40,463 nucleotides of DNA from Tubiluchus corallicola (Eukaryota > Priapulida > Priapulimorpha > Priapulimorphida > Tubiluchidae): NCBI GenBank assembly GCA_030141605.1, contig JAQGDQ010001450.1:1-40463 (forward strand), read 5' to 3'. Below are positions 21,324 to 32,314 of the stretch, one piece after another. Under the pieces are notes generated by a model that did no database searches, was not told the DNA's origin, and was given only the letters and a program-made list of their open reading frames with translations. The translations under genes and the position numbers were made by a program. Positions within the stretch are counted from its first letter, which is position 1. Each line of letters starts with the position of its first letter.

Positions 21324-21632
21324 TTAATTAGCAAAACGTTTAATAGACTTTATATAGTTTTGGAACAATTTGAAGAGAATGTCACTGGATGGATGACCAG
21401 ATCTGAGTTTATGAAAAATGTCATTGTAAATAATAGCAGGTCTAGGGTTGGCGTGTAATTCTTCAGTTATGTGTCGATAATACCAGAGCTGATCTAATAA
21501 TAGTGTTCTGTGTATGTCATAGTTTGAACACTCAAAAATAATAGGTTTTTGTATAATAACATTTTTGTCTGAAAAATAAATTTGAAACCTTGAATACTTG
21601 ATACCCCATCTGACAACGTCATAGCAGCATAA
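21324..21632 (-). pseudogene. Splice-bounded or LINE-tail coding segment, no ATG
   Basis: A 103-codon minus-strand frame open to TAA (21324-21326). It contains WGIKYSRFQIYFSDKNV, then FECSNYDIHRTLLLDQLWYY, and ends near YIKSIKRFAN. Two possible acceptors exist (TTTTTCAG at 21569 and GTTGTCAG before the WGIK codons). The spacing Cys-x-x-Tyr-x-x-x-Arg followed by a Leu-rich helix resembles the C-terminal cysteine/histidine region that follows reverse transcriptase in several LINE clades. I therefore favour a LINE tail over a host exon. No polyA signal is nearby. Confidence 0.35.
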
Positions 21633-22736
21633 TTAATAGGCCTACGTTAGATGAACGGAAAAAAATTGGATAAATGACGAGAAATAATCTAGACATTAAA
21701 AATTATCATGTGCAAAAGTGAAAAATCACATGATAATTGTTGAATGAAGCAATGTAAGTTACTAATAGTCTGTTTGCGTATGATGGATAACTTGTGCGCA
21801 TGCAGTGTGTAGGTTTGGTATGTGTGAGCGTTTTTGACACGTCCTGTATCTGAATATGGCTGAAACGGCAGTTAAAGTTACCATCATTGAAAGTTTATTG
21901 TGGTGGGATTCAGTCCCTTTTAAACTGGTATCATGAGCATTTGTCCAGTGCTCTTTTATTTGAGCACCATATTAATAACTGACATATCGAGCATGTTCTT
22001 CAGTAGATGCTTGCTTTCAATACAAGCTTACATTCTCGATACATTCAACATGATTTCCCCAAGGACAGACGAATCGCTTGCAAAGACTCTTTTAGCCTTT
22101 AAACATGTCCATAAAACCTAAAAGTAATATCACCGTGTGAAAGCCAACGGTACATGAAAAGACTGTTGTAATAAATAATGCAATATGGCGGCTAAGTGAA
22201 GTTTGAAGATATTTAAGTATGATATATCAGTGTATGATATAAGGTGTGTCAGTTTTAGAATGATAGTCTTTTGTGATATACAGGTCTATATATTGTACCA
22301 CTGTTGAAGGTTATTCAAAATTTTACCAGGAAATTACAGCATACTCATTATTGAGCTGTGGAACAGAAAATACTAGAAATAATTTTCAGAAGCAGCTTTT
22401 GAATCGCTGCGTACACTCATGTAGACCGTCTGCAAAACTTTCTATTTGTACAATTTTCAAATTTGCAGTTGCAGTGAAAAGTTCAAAACTCCTTTTCGAA
22501 TTGTAGTTTTTATAATTGACACGATTTCACAATTGTTGCACAACCATTATAGAGCTTACAATACACTGTGTATCACGAATTGTGAACGAGTACATTGTAG
22601 GTCGTGACTGTGACGTGTGCACATTGGACATATTCGAGATTGGCGAATGAAGTTAATGAAATATTCAGTGAAGTACATAATCTTTTGCAGGTTGTAACAA
22701 CGAGTTAACAGTACAGCATAATTTGTTACATTAATT
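21633..22736. other. Gene-poor stretch
   Basis: Unique AT-rich sequence. One weak minus-strand exon candidate lies near 22035-22123, with an acceptor-like TTTTAG and a donor-like GTAAGC, but its phase does not fit the segment at 21324-21632. Confidence 0.35.
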
Positions 22737-23390
<654 letters not shown>

Positions 23391-23420
23391 TAGAGGATTT
23401 ATTATACCCTCAATATTTAG

Positions 23421-23608
23421 TTTTGAAGCCTTATGGGTTTCGTACAGCCGCCAATCTTAAAAAATATGACCCGATACTCGAGGGATTCAGTTCGAACCAG
23501 GACCTCAAGCACATCTTGCAGACGTCAGACAAGACTGTTGATAAAATACCTGGATCTGGATCATCTCGATCTGCCTTCTGTCTTTTAGGATCCAATGTGG
23601 TCGATCAG
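23421..23608 (+). CDS. Unidentified internal exon candidate
   Basis: Bounded by an acceptor (CAATATTTAG at 23420) and a donor (GATCAG|GTAAAT at 23609). It encodes about 62 residues starting LKPYGFRTAANLKKYDP, continuing LEGFSSNQDLKHILQ and ending GSNVVDQ; phase 2 at the left and 0 at the right. Codon texture is coding-like and there is no ATG. It abuts the AAT/AAC microsatellite. Family not recognised; a transposable-element origin is possible since a LINE tail follows 220 bp later. Confidence 0.3.
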
Positions 23609-23829
23609 GTAAATTTTTAGAACATTCAGTTTGATGGACAAAATCAGCCGGAGTTTTCGAGTACCTATTCCAACCATAACTTATGAAAGCCTATAATAAC
23701 CCTACTCCTGTCTCTCACACACTTATTTTCTTCGCGTGTGTAGCAGTTTACGAAAAGACAAAACCAGATCAGAGTCATCAGACCAATGAAAAGCAATCAT
23801 ATGTCATCTAATAAATTAATACCCTAGTT

Positions 23830-23961
23830 ACCCACACAATTGTTGTCATCCTTTCTGCTTTTTTTCTTGCCTCAGTTAAGTGCTGAAATAATTTACCTCT
23901 TGATATCCGTAACTTTAACTCTTTAAACATCTTTAAATCTCGATTAAAGAATCACATGTTT
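23830..23961 (+). mobile_element. LINE ORF2 C-terminal relic
   Basis: The frame reads AFFLASVKC-stop-NNLPLDIRNFNSLN, then FKSRLKNHMF and a stop at 23959-23961. This matches the conserved end of CR1/Jockey-type LINE polyproteins (S-F-x-x-x-G-V-x-x-W-N-x-LP...IR...F-K-x-x-L-K). The Trp codon is a TGA here, so the copy is dead. The reverse transcriptase itself is not present upstream. Confidence 0.6.
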
Positions 23962-24398
23962 TAATAAGCGGCCTATTTACTTTTCAAGTGATACTCGAAA
24001 TTCATCAGTACACCATATTAGAATGAGAGTTGGTTTTTGTCAACTTAATTATGATTTATACCTCAGAAAATGTAAAAATTACGAATTGTATCACCCTAGT
24101 ATCACCCAATTGTCAATGTGGTTCTGCTTATTCAAACAGTTGGTCATTACTTAATTAGCTGCCCTCTTTACCACCAGGCCAAACACGACTTATTTACAAA
24201 TCTCTGCTTTTGTTAGCTTTTAACATCAATGTTTACAGTCTTGCATCAAATGAACTTGTACGTCTTGTCCCTGAACGGGAAACACACGCTAGAAAATTCT
24301 GTGAACACTCAAATTTTTGTTTTAGTGCAGTCTTTTATTTCAAACACTAAGCGCTTTAAATAGTATTACTCTTGTCACATAGTAATGTTCATATTTAT
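23962..24398. other. Unique sequence, possibly LINE 3' UTR in part
   Basis: No gene supported. Confidence 0.35.
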
Positions 24399-24510
24399 TG
24401 CAACTTTTTTGTACATTGTGGTCACCATTGTTCTGCATTTTTTTTGTACATTGTGGTCACCATTGTTCTGCATTTTTTTGTACATTGTGGTCACCATTGT
24501 TCTGCATTTG
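24399..24510. repeat. 35-36 bp triple tandem repeat
   Basis: Three copies of TTTTTTTGTACATTGTGG + TCACCATTGTTCTGCA, differing only in the length of the T run. Confidence 0.9.
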
Positions 24511-25576
24511 TCTCTAGCGTTTCGCTCCCACTAGGGGAGAACATGTATCACTTGTAAAACTGGCTGTTTCAAACTTAGCACATGTTACATCTTCGATAAA
24601 TTATGTTTAAACCTATTGTTACTTCATACAAAAGTTGCCGTACGCGTGCAAATTTCTGAGGCAAGTGTGCTGCACACAGATTTTTTTCCGTGCACAACTA
24701 CTAATAACGTGAACGCTTGTTAACTATGCTATTATACAGATCGCTAAATACACGTAACCAGTTGATCCAACATCGAATGTGATTAGTCGTGGGAAATAGC
24801 GTGTTTGCATAATGTAAACTGAATGTGCATAACACGTAAGTCATTACTCTCTATACACACACATATAGAGATAATAGTGTAGCAACATTGTAGATTACAT
24901 CTGTGTTAAATCTAGCGAACATTGTGAGAAATGGGAGATACCAATTGGGGCACACAAGTGAGGGACGGGGGGATACAATGAAGGAGTTGGTCCCTGACTC
25001 CCTAGCGTCACAAAATTTCCAACACGCACTGGTGGGCCATGATGTTTTTTGCATAAAAACCAACTGGATCACGAATCAAAAATGGTTGAAAGTCATGGCG
25101 CTTCTAGATGAACACGAACCGGCAATGACCGAAGATGTTTTTTGGTAAATTTTAAAATATGAACTTGCTACCATTTTCAGACATCTTCTTGCTCACCAAA
25201 AGCAATAAGAATTAAGATATAATTTGAAAAGCTGGAAAGACGAAAGATTTTTTCGTTTCCTCAAAGTTGCTACACTCATGGTAAACACTGTTGTTGAAAA
25301 TTGTAGAAAAGTAAAAAAATGCTAAAAGAAAAAATAAATCGCAAAATATTGTCAGCACTGTTTTACTTTATTTATTTATTTATTTTTATTTGGTTATTTA
25401 TCTTCATATAAGCCACGCCTATATGTTATGTATAAGAAGTTGCAGACAAACACTATCAGTTCGTTTGTATATGTATGGGCTGCGCTAACATTAGTTTTTT
25501 ACGGTCAGTTACTTGTGCTAATTAACTTTATTCAGTGCAATTTTTAGTTGCTGGTAACACCGGCGTCATAACAGTG
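24511..25576. other. Gene-poor stretch
   Basis: The plus-strand frame at 24903-25148 contains a possible ATG start at 24978 (MKELVPDSLASQNFQHALVG onward) and ends TAA. No family or splice context was recognised and it is not called as a gene. Confidence 0.35.
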
Positions 25577-26208
25577 CATAGCGTGTGACATCTACTGAGA
25601 AGTGACATGTACGTGTGACATCTACTGAGAAGTGACATGTACGTGTGACATCTACTGAGAAGTGACATCTACGTGTGACATCTACTGAGAAGTGACATGT
25701 ACGTGTGACATCTACTGAGAAGTGACATCTACGTGTGACATCTACTGAGAAGTGACATGTACGTGTGACATCTACTGAGAAGTGACATCTACGTGTGACA
25801 TCTACTGAGAAGTGACATGTACGTGTGACATCTGCGTGTGGCATCTACTGAGAAGTGACATCTACGTTTGACATCTGCGTGTGACATCTACTGAGAAGTG
25901 ACATCTACGTGTGACATCTACTGAGAAGTGACATCTACGTGTGACATTTACTGAGAAGTGACATGTACGTGTGACATCTACTGAGAAGTGACATGTACGT
26001 GTGACATCTGCGTGTGGCATTTACTGAGAAGTGACATCTACGTGTGACATCTACTGAGAAGTGACATCTACGTGTGACATCTATGTGTGACATCTACTGA
26101 GAAGTGACATGTACGTGTGACATCTGCGTGTGACATCTACTGAGAAGTGACATCTATGTGTGGCATCTACTGAGAAGTGACATGTACGTGTGACATCTAC
26201 TGAGAAGC
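25577..26208. repeat. 30 bp minisatellite with truncated units
   Basis: Unit GTGACATCTACTGAGAAGTG + ACATGTACGT, about 21 units. GTGACATST is itself repeated within each unit. The left third alternates ATGTACGT and ATCTACGT. From about 25830 shorter insertions such as GTGACATCTGCGTGTGGCAT interrupt the phase. It produces open frames that are not genes. Confidence 0.95.
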
Positions 26209-27200
26209 AAGATGAAGCATTATAACCTAGTTATAATTTAATGCAATGTTGCTGAAGTTTTGCTATTGTTTTATGCCACTATAATGTTCTCCTGATGATG
26301 CATCTTGTTCACACTGAAACGGTTCATCCTCGCCGATGACGTCATACGTTGTTTTTGTTATGAAGGGATACGTGAAAAGAGGCAGAAGACGCCATATCAC
26401 TGTTACATCAGGTAATAAGGAAGCATCATTGGGGAAAGGTGTGAATTTTCGCAAGACACCAATGGCAGGATCTCATGAAGCAGAGGTATTGGTGCACCAT
26501 GTTTGCCTGGATTCCAGGTGATGTTAGGTCAGGTGCTGTAAGAGAAATTTGCATTGAAGGTACTTAGATTGTCTCAAACATGATGCAAGCCGTTGAATTT
26601 TTCCGTTAAGCCCTCGCCAATCGACGAAAGGATTATTACGTAATTACCAATTAACTAATTAATATTTACCGGTTACTTTCACTTGATTGTATTTGCATCT
26701 CAATTGCTGCTCATAATTAATAGAAGAAACACCATATCGTTACGTGTTGATTTAGAACAAGCGTGTAGTTTATATACGTAAACTACCCAATTTTTTACCT
26801 ATTAACAACCACCAAACTCTTCGTTTTACTTATTTGAATTAAACAGTTTACAGCTTTATTTATTACATTTATATCCTTTTATACAACTCTAGATTCGCGG
26901 ATTAAAATTAGTTTGAAAAATGAATGAAATATTACGTTGTAAGTTATTAAGCAAAATTTAAAAGTAGATGAATACTTTTTAAACACTCAGAATTCATCAC
27001 AACCCAACATTTTTCAAGTATTTGTGTTCAGAACAAAAATCCAAGTACATTATTTTGAATAAAAAGTTCAAAAGCATTTAGCACAAACAATCCTGAATCA
27101 TAAGCCTTCTTCACATCGGTGTCTTGTCAGCTCTGTTTCCACTCGTCTCCGTGGAAGGGGGTCCGTAACAGTCCGTTTTGAAGACGTTATGTTCACATAA
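26209..27200. other. Gene-poor stretch upstream of exon candidate 27201-27371
   Basis: Contains a perfect CRE-type palindrome TGACGTCA at 26337-26344 inside a short ATG frame (26336-26521) of no recognised family. A minus-strand AATAAA at 26855-26860 could serve the exon candidate to the right. Confidence 0.4.
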
Positions 27201-27371
27201 TTACGACCATAGATCCGTTCTACCGTAAATGTTTAATTTTGACAGCAAACGCGGTAAATAGAAACGAGATTTGGGCTTCTCTCGTGGAGGTGTGTGTTTA
27301 ACCCTATCGTATAGTCCAGTGAACTGGAGATACCTATCCAATGTGGAGAGGTCCAGAGCTCGAGTGGAAGC
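27201..27371 (-). CDS. Unidentified terminal coding exon candidate
   Basis: The acceptor is a pyrimidine run ending TTTTTTAG (27372-27373), then 56 codons and TAA at 27201-27203. The product starts ASTRALDLSTLDRYLQFTG, continues LYDRVKHTPPREKPKSRFYL and ends NIYGRTDLWS. The polar, Pro/Lys/Arg-rich pattern looks like a genuine conserved C-terminus. A minus-strand AATAAA lies about 340 bp downstream. No ATG, so a scan for ATG-initiated frames misses it. I could not find the upstream exon with confidence; a possible donor on the minus strand is near 27870. Function unknown. Confidence 0.4.
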   Translation of the reverse strand, partial: ASTRALDLSTLDRYLQFTGLYDRVKHTPPREKPKSRFYLPRLLSKLNIYGRTDLWS

Positions 27372-28620
27372 CTAAAAAAGAGAAAAATATATTCGTTATT
27401 CAGTGATAATGTAAAAGTATGCAATTAAAAGCAGTTTATATTCTCTGTGACACGATCATGATCGGGAGAAATTAACAATGAAAGCCTATATAAGCCATAT
27501 AAGGACTATTTTTGTCTCATAATAGATATAAATATGCTCCCTTATTATTCCAAGTACCATAATAAGGAGTAATGGCATGGCAAAATGCTGACGAAAGCCA
27601 AAAAAAATTGAAGGAGATAAAGATGGGAGCTTTGATTGCGTCTAGATTATTAGTGTGGCGTTGTTAATGACTTTGAAAGACTTGATGCTGAATCGATTAG
27701 CGCATGTGTGCGACATTAAAAGGTTCTGGGTTCAATTCGCTTTCTCTGACCGTTTAAACGATCACATTTACACCTTAAGAACCTATTAAACGAAGGGGTG
27801 TCAAGTAGGCCCTATAACTGCGTAAGTTAAGTACTAAACTTCACTTTATTGAGTAACCAAAGTTAATTCACCTTACGTATTGAACCTATAATTGCAATTA
27901 TTATCACGCTACAGTTGAAATCATATCTTGTGGGTGCCTCTTATCTCGGTTTGCTTTTTCAGGTGTTTTCCCAACTTGTAAGAAGCACAACCTTTTTATT
28001 ACTTTTTTGGCTGAGTAGATTGCCGTCTTATTTCATGTTATATCTATAATTTTGCTCTCTTCTAATTTTTCGGTAACAGCTTTAGTTTTCTCTTAGTCCT
28101 ACTGTATTCTGATTAGGACTGCCGAAAGCTTCAATAAATTAGAACTATAGACCATTTATAGTGACGTCTTTTCCTTTGGTGGCATTAACTTGGCAATTGT
28201 TTTGCATACAGTTACTATGATTACAGGTGCACGTGTGCATTGATTTCTTTTGATCTTTTTCTGCGATTCTACTGTGTCAATTTAGGCGGTGCGTTTATCT
28301 GTGAGTCATTTGCGTTAAGCGTAAAGGTGTCGTGGAAATTCATAGTTCATACACGTACAGGCGCCATGTTGCGCGTAAATGAAGTGATAAACTAAACATA
28401 AGAGATGTCAAGATTTGACAGCTCTTTACTCTCTGCTGCCCGTTTCAACACATATAAGACACTTCAATAAGACAGGCATAAGTTTAAAGGATAAGATTAT
28501 AATGGATTTTCACTATTAATAAACAAATGCAGCGAATTTGTATACCACGTACATTTTAATGTTGCAGTAAAGAGAATTTACTTGTGATATTTCATGTAGG
28601 TGTCGCGCACACGCACCGCT
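27372..28620. other. Gene-poor stretch
   Basis: AT-rich. Near 28115 the plus strand reads ACTGCCGAAAGCTTCAATAA, resembling 3' ends of some invertebrate retroelements, but with no coding remnant beside it. A GGTTCAATTC box near 27729 lacks a matching A box or cloverleaf. Confidence 0.4.
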
Positions 28621-28624
28621 GCCT

Positions 28625-30008
28625 AAACTTAGATTTAGATAATTTTATTGTCACAACACATCGCTCATTTTCAGAACACAGCACATCACATGAAATCATT
28701 TAGATTCAAAATGTTATGAATGTTGTGGGGTGAAGGGAGGTGCCCAGCTTTACAGTCCTTCATGCAAGTGAGGAGCTAAATCATATTAATAAACATTAAC
28801 ATAAATTAAAAGGCTTATGTAGGTTTACATGACTTCACAAAGCCTACAAGCAACCAAAAGTAGTCTTGCCAAAACAGGCATTAACAGTGACTTCTAAATA
28901 CGCAATAAGCTAAGTAAGTGCATTTAGAAATGACAACATCTGATGAACTAAGAGTCAACCATAAGAGAATCTTTCAGCAAAAGATCCAAATTGCTTACAA
29001 TACAAATCAAATTTACAAATGCATATCTCGACAGTAGGATCTGCATGACACGTTTTTTATAGTGACTAAAGCTAGAAAATTAAGTTCAGTAGGAATATCT
29101 GTCCATAATTTGATACAATCATGTTTAGCAGCATGTTGAACTAACTGATATTGTGCTGAGGCATGTAATAACTGCTAACTGCATGTCTTGTTTGATGTAT
29201 ATTAGAGACTAAAGTAAAGAATTACTAAATACCGGTGTTAATAAGTTATGGTGGTATTTGTGTATGAGTAAAAGACAAATAAGGTCATAAAGTTTTTTTT
29301 ACTTTGAAGGTATTAGCAGTTTTATATGTATGAGTGGTATTATGATCATATGGGAGAAAGTGAATCATCTTCTGGATTTTGTTTTATGTTGTCTGTAGTT
29401 CAGTGAGATTGGGTTTGTAGGATCCACCCCCTGCCATTATACCACATGTTAAGCACGGGTAAACTAACTTTGTGTTTTACAATGATAATATGAAATTTCC
29501 ACGATAAATGTTAATTGATATATATTCCTGATACTTCACATATTCTTTTTGTTGAATTTTTGAATCATTTAGTAGAACTTTAAATTTTTAGGAATAAAGA
29601 TATAATTTGATTTGTTTTTATTCAAGGAAAGTTTATTTGCTGTAAGCCATTCAGTTACATTTATTAGTTCCTCGTTTGTTTGCATTTCAAGGTTAGTTAC
29701 ATTTGCAAGAAAAATATTAGTATCATTGGCAAATAATCCAAGGATTAATTTTTTACTGCAAAGAGGGAGATCATTAATGTATAAAAGAAAAAGCAATGGT
29801 CCGAGGGTTGATCCCTGCGGTACTCCATATGTAATGAAATATTTTTGATGCCGTAATAGTAAAGTTGTTCTAAGAGAATTTGATGGTGCACTGTGTCAAA
29901 TGCTTTCAACAGATCGATAAAATTTAGTAACTCACGTGTAGTGTGCTGACCATCAATTAATTTTAGTTAATTTGTCAGATATTTCTAGGAGGAAGAACTT
30001 GTATATTT
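28625..30008 (-). mobile_element. Decayed CR1/Jockey-like LINE, reverse transcriptase to 3' end
   Basis: Minus-strand remnant of a non-LTR retrotransposon ORF2. In order: a helix LLEISDKLTK (near 29970), RT motif with FIDLLKAFDTVHHQILLEQL (near 29890), YGVPQGSTLGPLLFLLYINDL split here as YGVPQGST + LGPLLFLLYIND (near 29810), the active-site box reading FANDT instead of FADDT (29722-29733), WLTANKLSLN, then a frayed thumb and C-terminal region including KLWTDIPTELN (near 29085). The roughly 40 codons normally between the FDLxKAFD and GVPQG blocks are missing with a frameshift, and several stops follow. The 3' end has AATAAA and an ATCTAAATCTAA tail at 28625-28655. Long dead. Confidence 0.88.
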
Positions 30009-30009
30009 A

Positions 30010-30590
30010 AACTCCCTCACTGACTACTTGATGCAACTATTTTAATGATTGGTTGTCTGTTAAGAAATAGAAGCAAATTTTGATAAAACATTTGCATTTT
30101 GTAAACAATGTAGGCAAAAACTAACAGCACGCAGATCAGTGGCCCAGTAAAAATAAATTAAGCCATTAATAGGCATTTTTACTGAGTTGCTGATACATGC
30201 TGGAATTGTATAGCTTCCATGTATAGCTTCTTCGCCAATGACTTGATTTATTAAAATTATTTTTTTTTCTTTTTTCCCGAGTGTGGTTAAAGTTTATTTT
30301 GTGATTTCTTTCAAAACATTTGCGTTACTGCTTACGAAACTCGATTACTAAGTTGTGCCCTGGCGTTTAGCATCACATGTTTCTTTCCTCTATTTTGCTC
30401 CCTTCGTTTTTCTTCACTCGTTTGTTCCTCTTCTCAAATTTTTCTTCATCTACATGCACATTGCACAAGATGCTGTTAACATAGAAATACTTATTTCTTA
30501 TTTCTTGAACACCCTGCCGTACTTCTACTTTGCTCAGTACATAATTTATAATTTGATACTGTACTGAATAAGCTACTGTAGTATATATAT
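30010..30590. other. Gene-poor stretch
   Basis: AT-rich sequence with no supported gene; the open frame at 30355-30567 has no family features. Confidence 0.4.
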
Positions 30591-30596
30591 ATTTAC

Positions 30597-30662
30597 AAAT
30601 TTACAAAGACTACTTAGGAAATATATATATATATATATTTCCTAAGTAGTCTTTGTAAATTT
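30597..30662. repeat. Perfect 66 bp palindrome
   Basis: Arms of 33 bp with no mismatch: AAATTTACAAAGACTACTTA + GGAAATATATATA, then the exact reverse complement, with no loop. The centre is an AT alternation at 30629/30630. Confidence 0.95.
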
Positions 30663-31380
30663 ATGTAAGTAAAATAAATTAATAAATAAATAAATCGCAT
30701 CATTTCCCTTTAATGTGTATTAACAGCCAAGATTTCCATCAATAAATGTTGTTTTTTGCACAGGTAAATTTTGCATTAAAACGTTTGGTATTTGGTCGTT
30801 CTGAAACACTTTGAAACGTTTTGATAAAAACTATTATAAATTTAATATTTAATTTATAGACGATAATTCCCAATATCCAATGAAATTGTTTGGGTTTACA
30901 CAATCACAATTACTATTGCATGCTTGAGTAGGTGCACTCTTCTAATAACGCGATACATTATTTATCTAATCACGAATCAAGTATAATTCTACTATGACAT
31001 ACATTATCCAGAATGAGCGCCATTATTACTGATACGTTTTCATGACTGTCCAGGGTGTCCACTTCAGAACAATGCAGCATAGTTGACGAATCCATTCTAA
31101 TAGATTAACTCATGCAGTTGAATTGCGTTTCTGATCTTGACAATACGGAGGTTGTTGACATAAGCGCGTTGGCAATTAATTAATAACTAAATAGATAGAT
31201 AGATTCGTTACTATGTTATTATTTCTTCTTGTAGTAAAATGACGTCTTACAAAATAGTGAAAATATCATAAAAACACCTACTTTTGGGAGTCTGTTTGAT
31301 TTATGCTATGCCAGCACAACTTCTTAGTCAATACGAATCCAGCCAAAAAAGTCACAGGAAAAACTAACAGGAAAAAAAGA
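30663..31380. other. Gene-poor stretch
   Basis: AT-rich, with a short GATA run near 31191-31202. Nothing else supported. Confidence 0.4.
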
Positions 31381-31383
31381 GAT

Positions 31384-31450
31384 AACCCTAAACCCTAACC
31401 CTAATCCTAACCTGAACCCTAACCATAACCACTTAATCCTAACCCTGACC
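31384..31450. repeat. Degenerate interstitial telomeric repeat
   Basis: Six-base CCCTAA/AACCCT units in a row with substitutions (AACCCTAAACCCTAACCCTA, then ATCCTAACC, TGAACCCTAACC, ATAACC), about nine recognisable units. Consistent with a TTAGGG metazoan telomere motif at an internal site. Confidence 0.85.
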
Positions 31451-31876
31451 ATTAACTTTTGCCTTGACACTAAACCTAACCAAAATTAATTTTGATTTTT
31501 TCCTAGGCAAAATTGCGAGTTCTTTTCTGTGACTTGATGACTGGTCACCTACTGTCTAACTGGTTTCTCAATGATAAGTCATTTTTACATGTCAGTTAAA
31601 CTAAATGTATAATTTTTATTTACGACTAAAATATAATACACATGTTCCATAAAATCTAAATGTCAGGATTGATAATGCTAACATTGATACAGTAAAAAAC
31701 AAAATTTTGTGTATAATCCTGCAAAGGGTAGTTGCAGGACTTTTGAAAAAACACGATTTGCATGAAAGACAGTTGCCTAAGAATATCAAAACGTCTAAGA
31801 CTTTATATCTAGCAGTATTAAATTTAAGATCTTACGTAATTCGTCATTTTTCCTTACTTTAAAAACCATAGTTCCA

Positions 31877-32314
31877 TTATCTAGGGAAAACATCCGTTGC
31901 AAAATTATCTAATTTGTTTACATATAAAAGACTGTGTAAATATTGCGGTGGCAAGACCAAAGTAAGTAACCATAATAGGAACAAAAACAGTGGAAAATTG
32001 TTGTCATCGATGATATAGAAAGCAAGCAAGTCCAGCTGTTTAGTTGTTCCAATTTCATCAATAATGAAAACGCCGAAAGATGCAAGAAGCAGAATGGCTA
32101 ACGCGAAAGTTCGATGCTCGCAAATGGTCAACAAGTGAATCAGAGCTAAAACGGCTGAAAAAGCAACTTGCAAAGACACTGATCTGACCACTGTCCACTT
32201 ATGGATGTGAAGCGTGGCTTTTGTTTGAAAAAAACCGAAAACAGAGTAAAATACAGCAGAAATCAACAAAAGACAGGCCAGACATCTTGGGGAGGCTGCA
32301 CTTTGGAACGACAC
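31877..32314 (-). CDS. Four-TM membrane protein ORF/exon, copy 1 (no ATG)
   Basis: Open for 145 codons to TAA. Hydrophobic segments at residues about 11-29, 42-64, 70-88 and 106-131 predict four transmembrane helices. Characteristic stretches are LHIHKWTVVRSVSLQVAFSA, VFIIDEIGTTKQLDLLAFYI and LLWLLTLVLPPQYLHSLLYV. The frame starts at GTG and has no Met anywhere. An in-frame TAA lies nine bases upstream. A pyrimidine tract with CTAAC ending CAAAATCAAG just before the frame looks like a branch point plus acceptor, so this is more likely a terminal exon than a whole gene. No family recognised. Confidence 0.5.
   Translation of the reverse strand: MSFQSAASPRCLACLLLISAVFYSVFGFFQTKATLHIHKWTVVRSVSLQVAFSAVLALIHLLTICEHRTFALAILLLASFGVFIIDEIGTTKQLDLLAFYIIDDNNFPLFLFLLWLLTLVLPPQYLHSLLYVNKLDNFATDVFPR

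Noticed and set aside
27720-27735. tRNA gene or tRNA-derived SINE suggested by GGTTCAATTC
   Set aside because: No A box at the right distance and no acceptor or anticodon stem can be drawn. The same holds for a GGTTCGAACT box on the minus strand near 23490.
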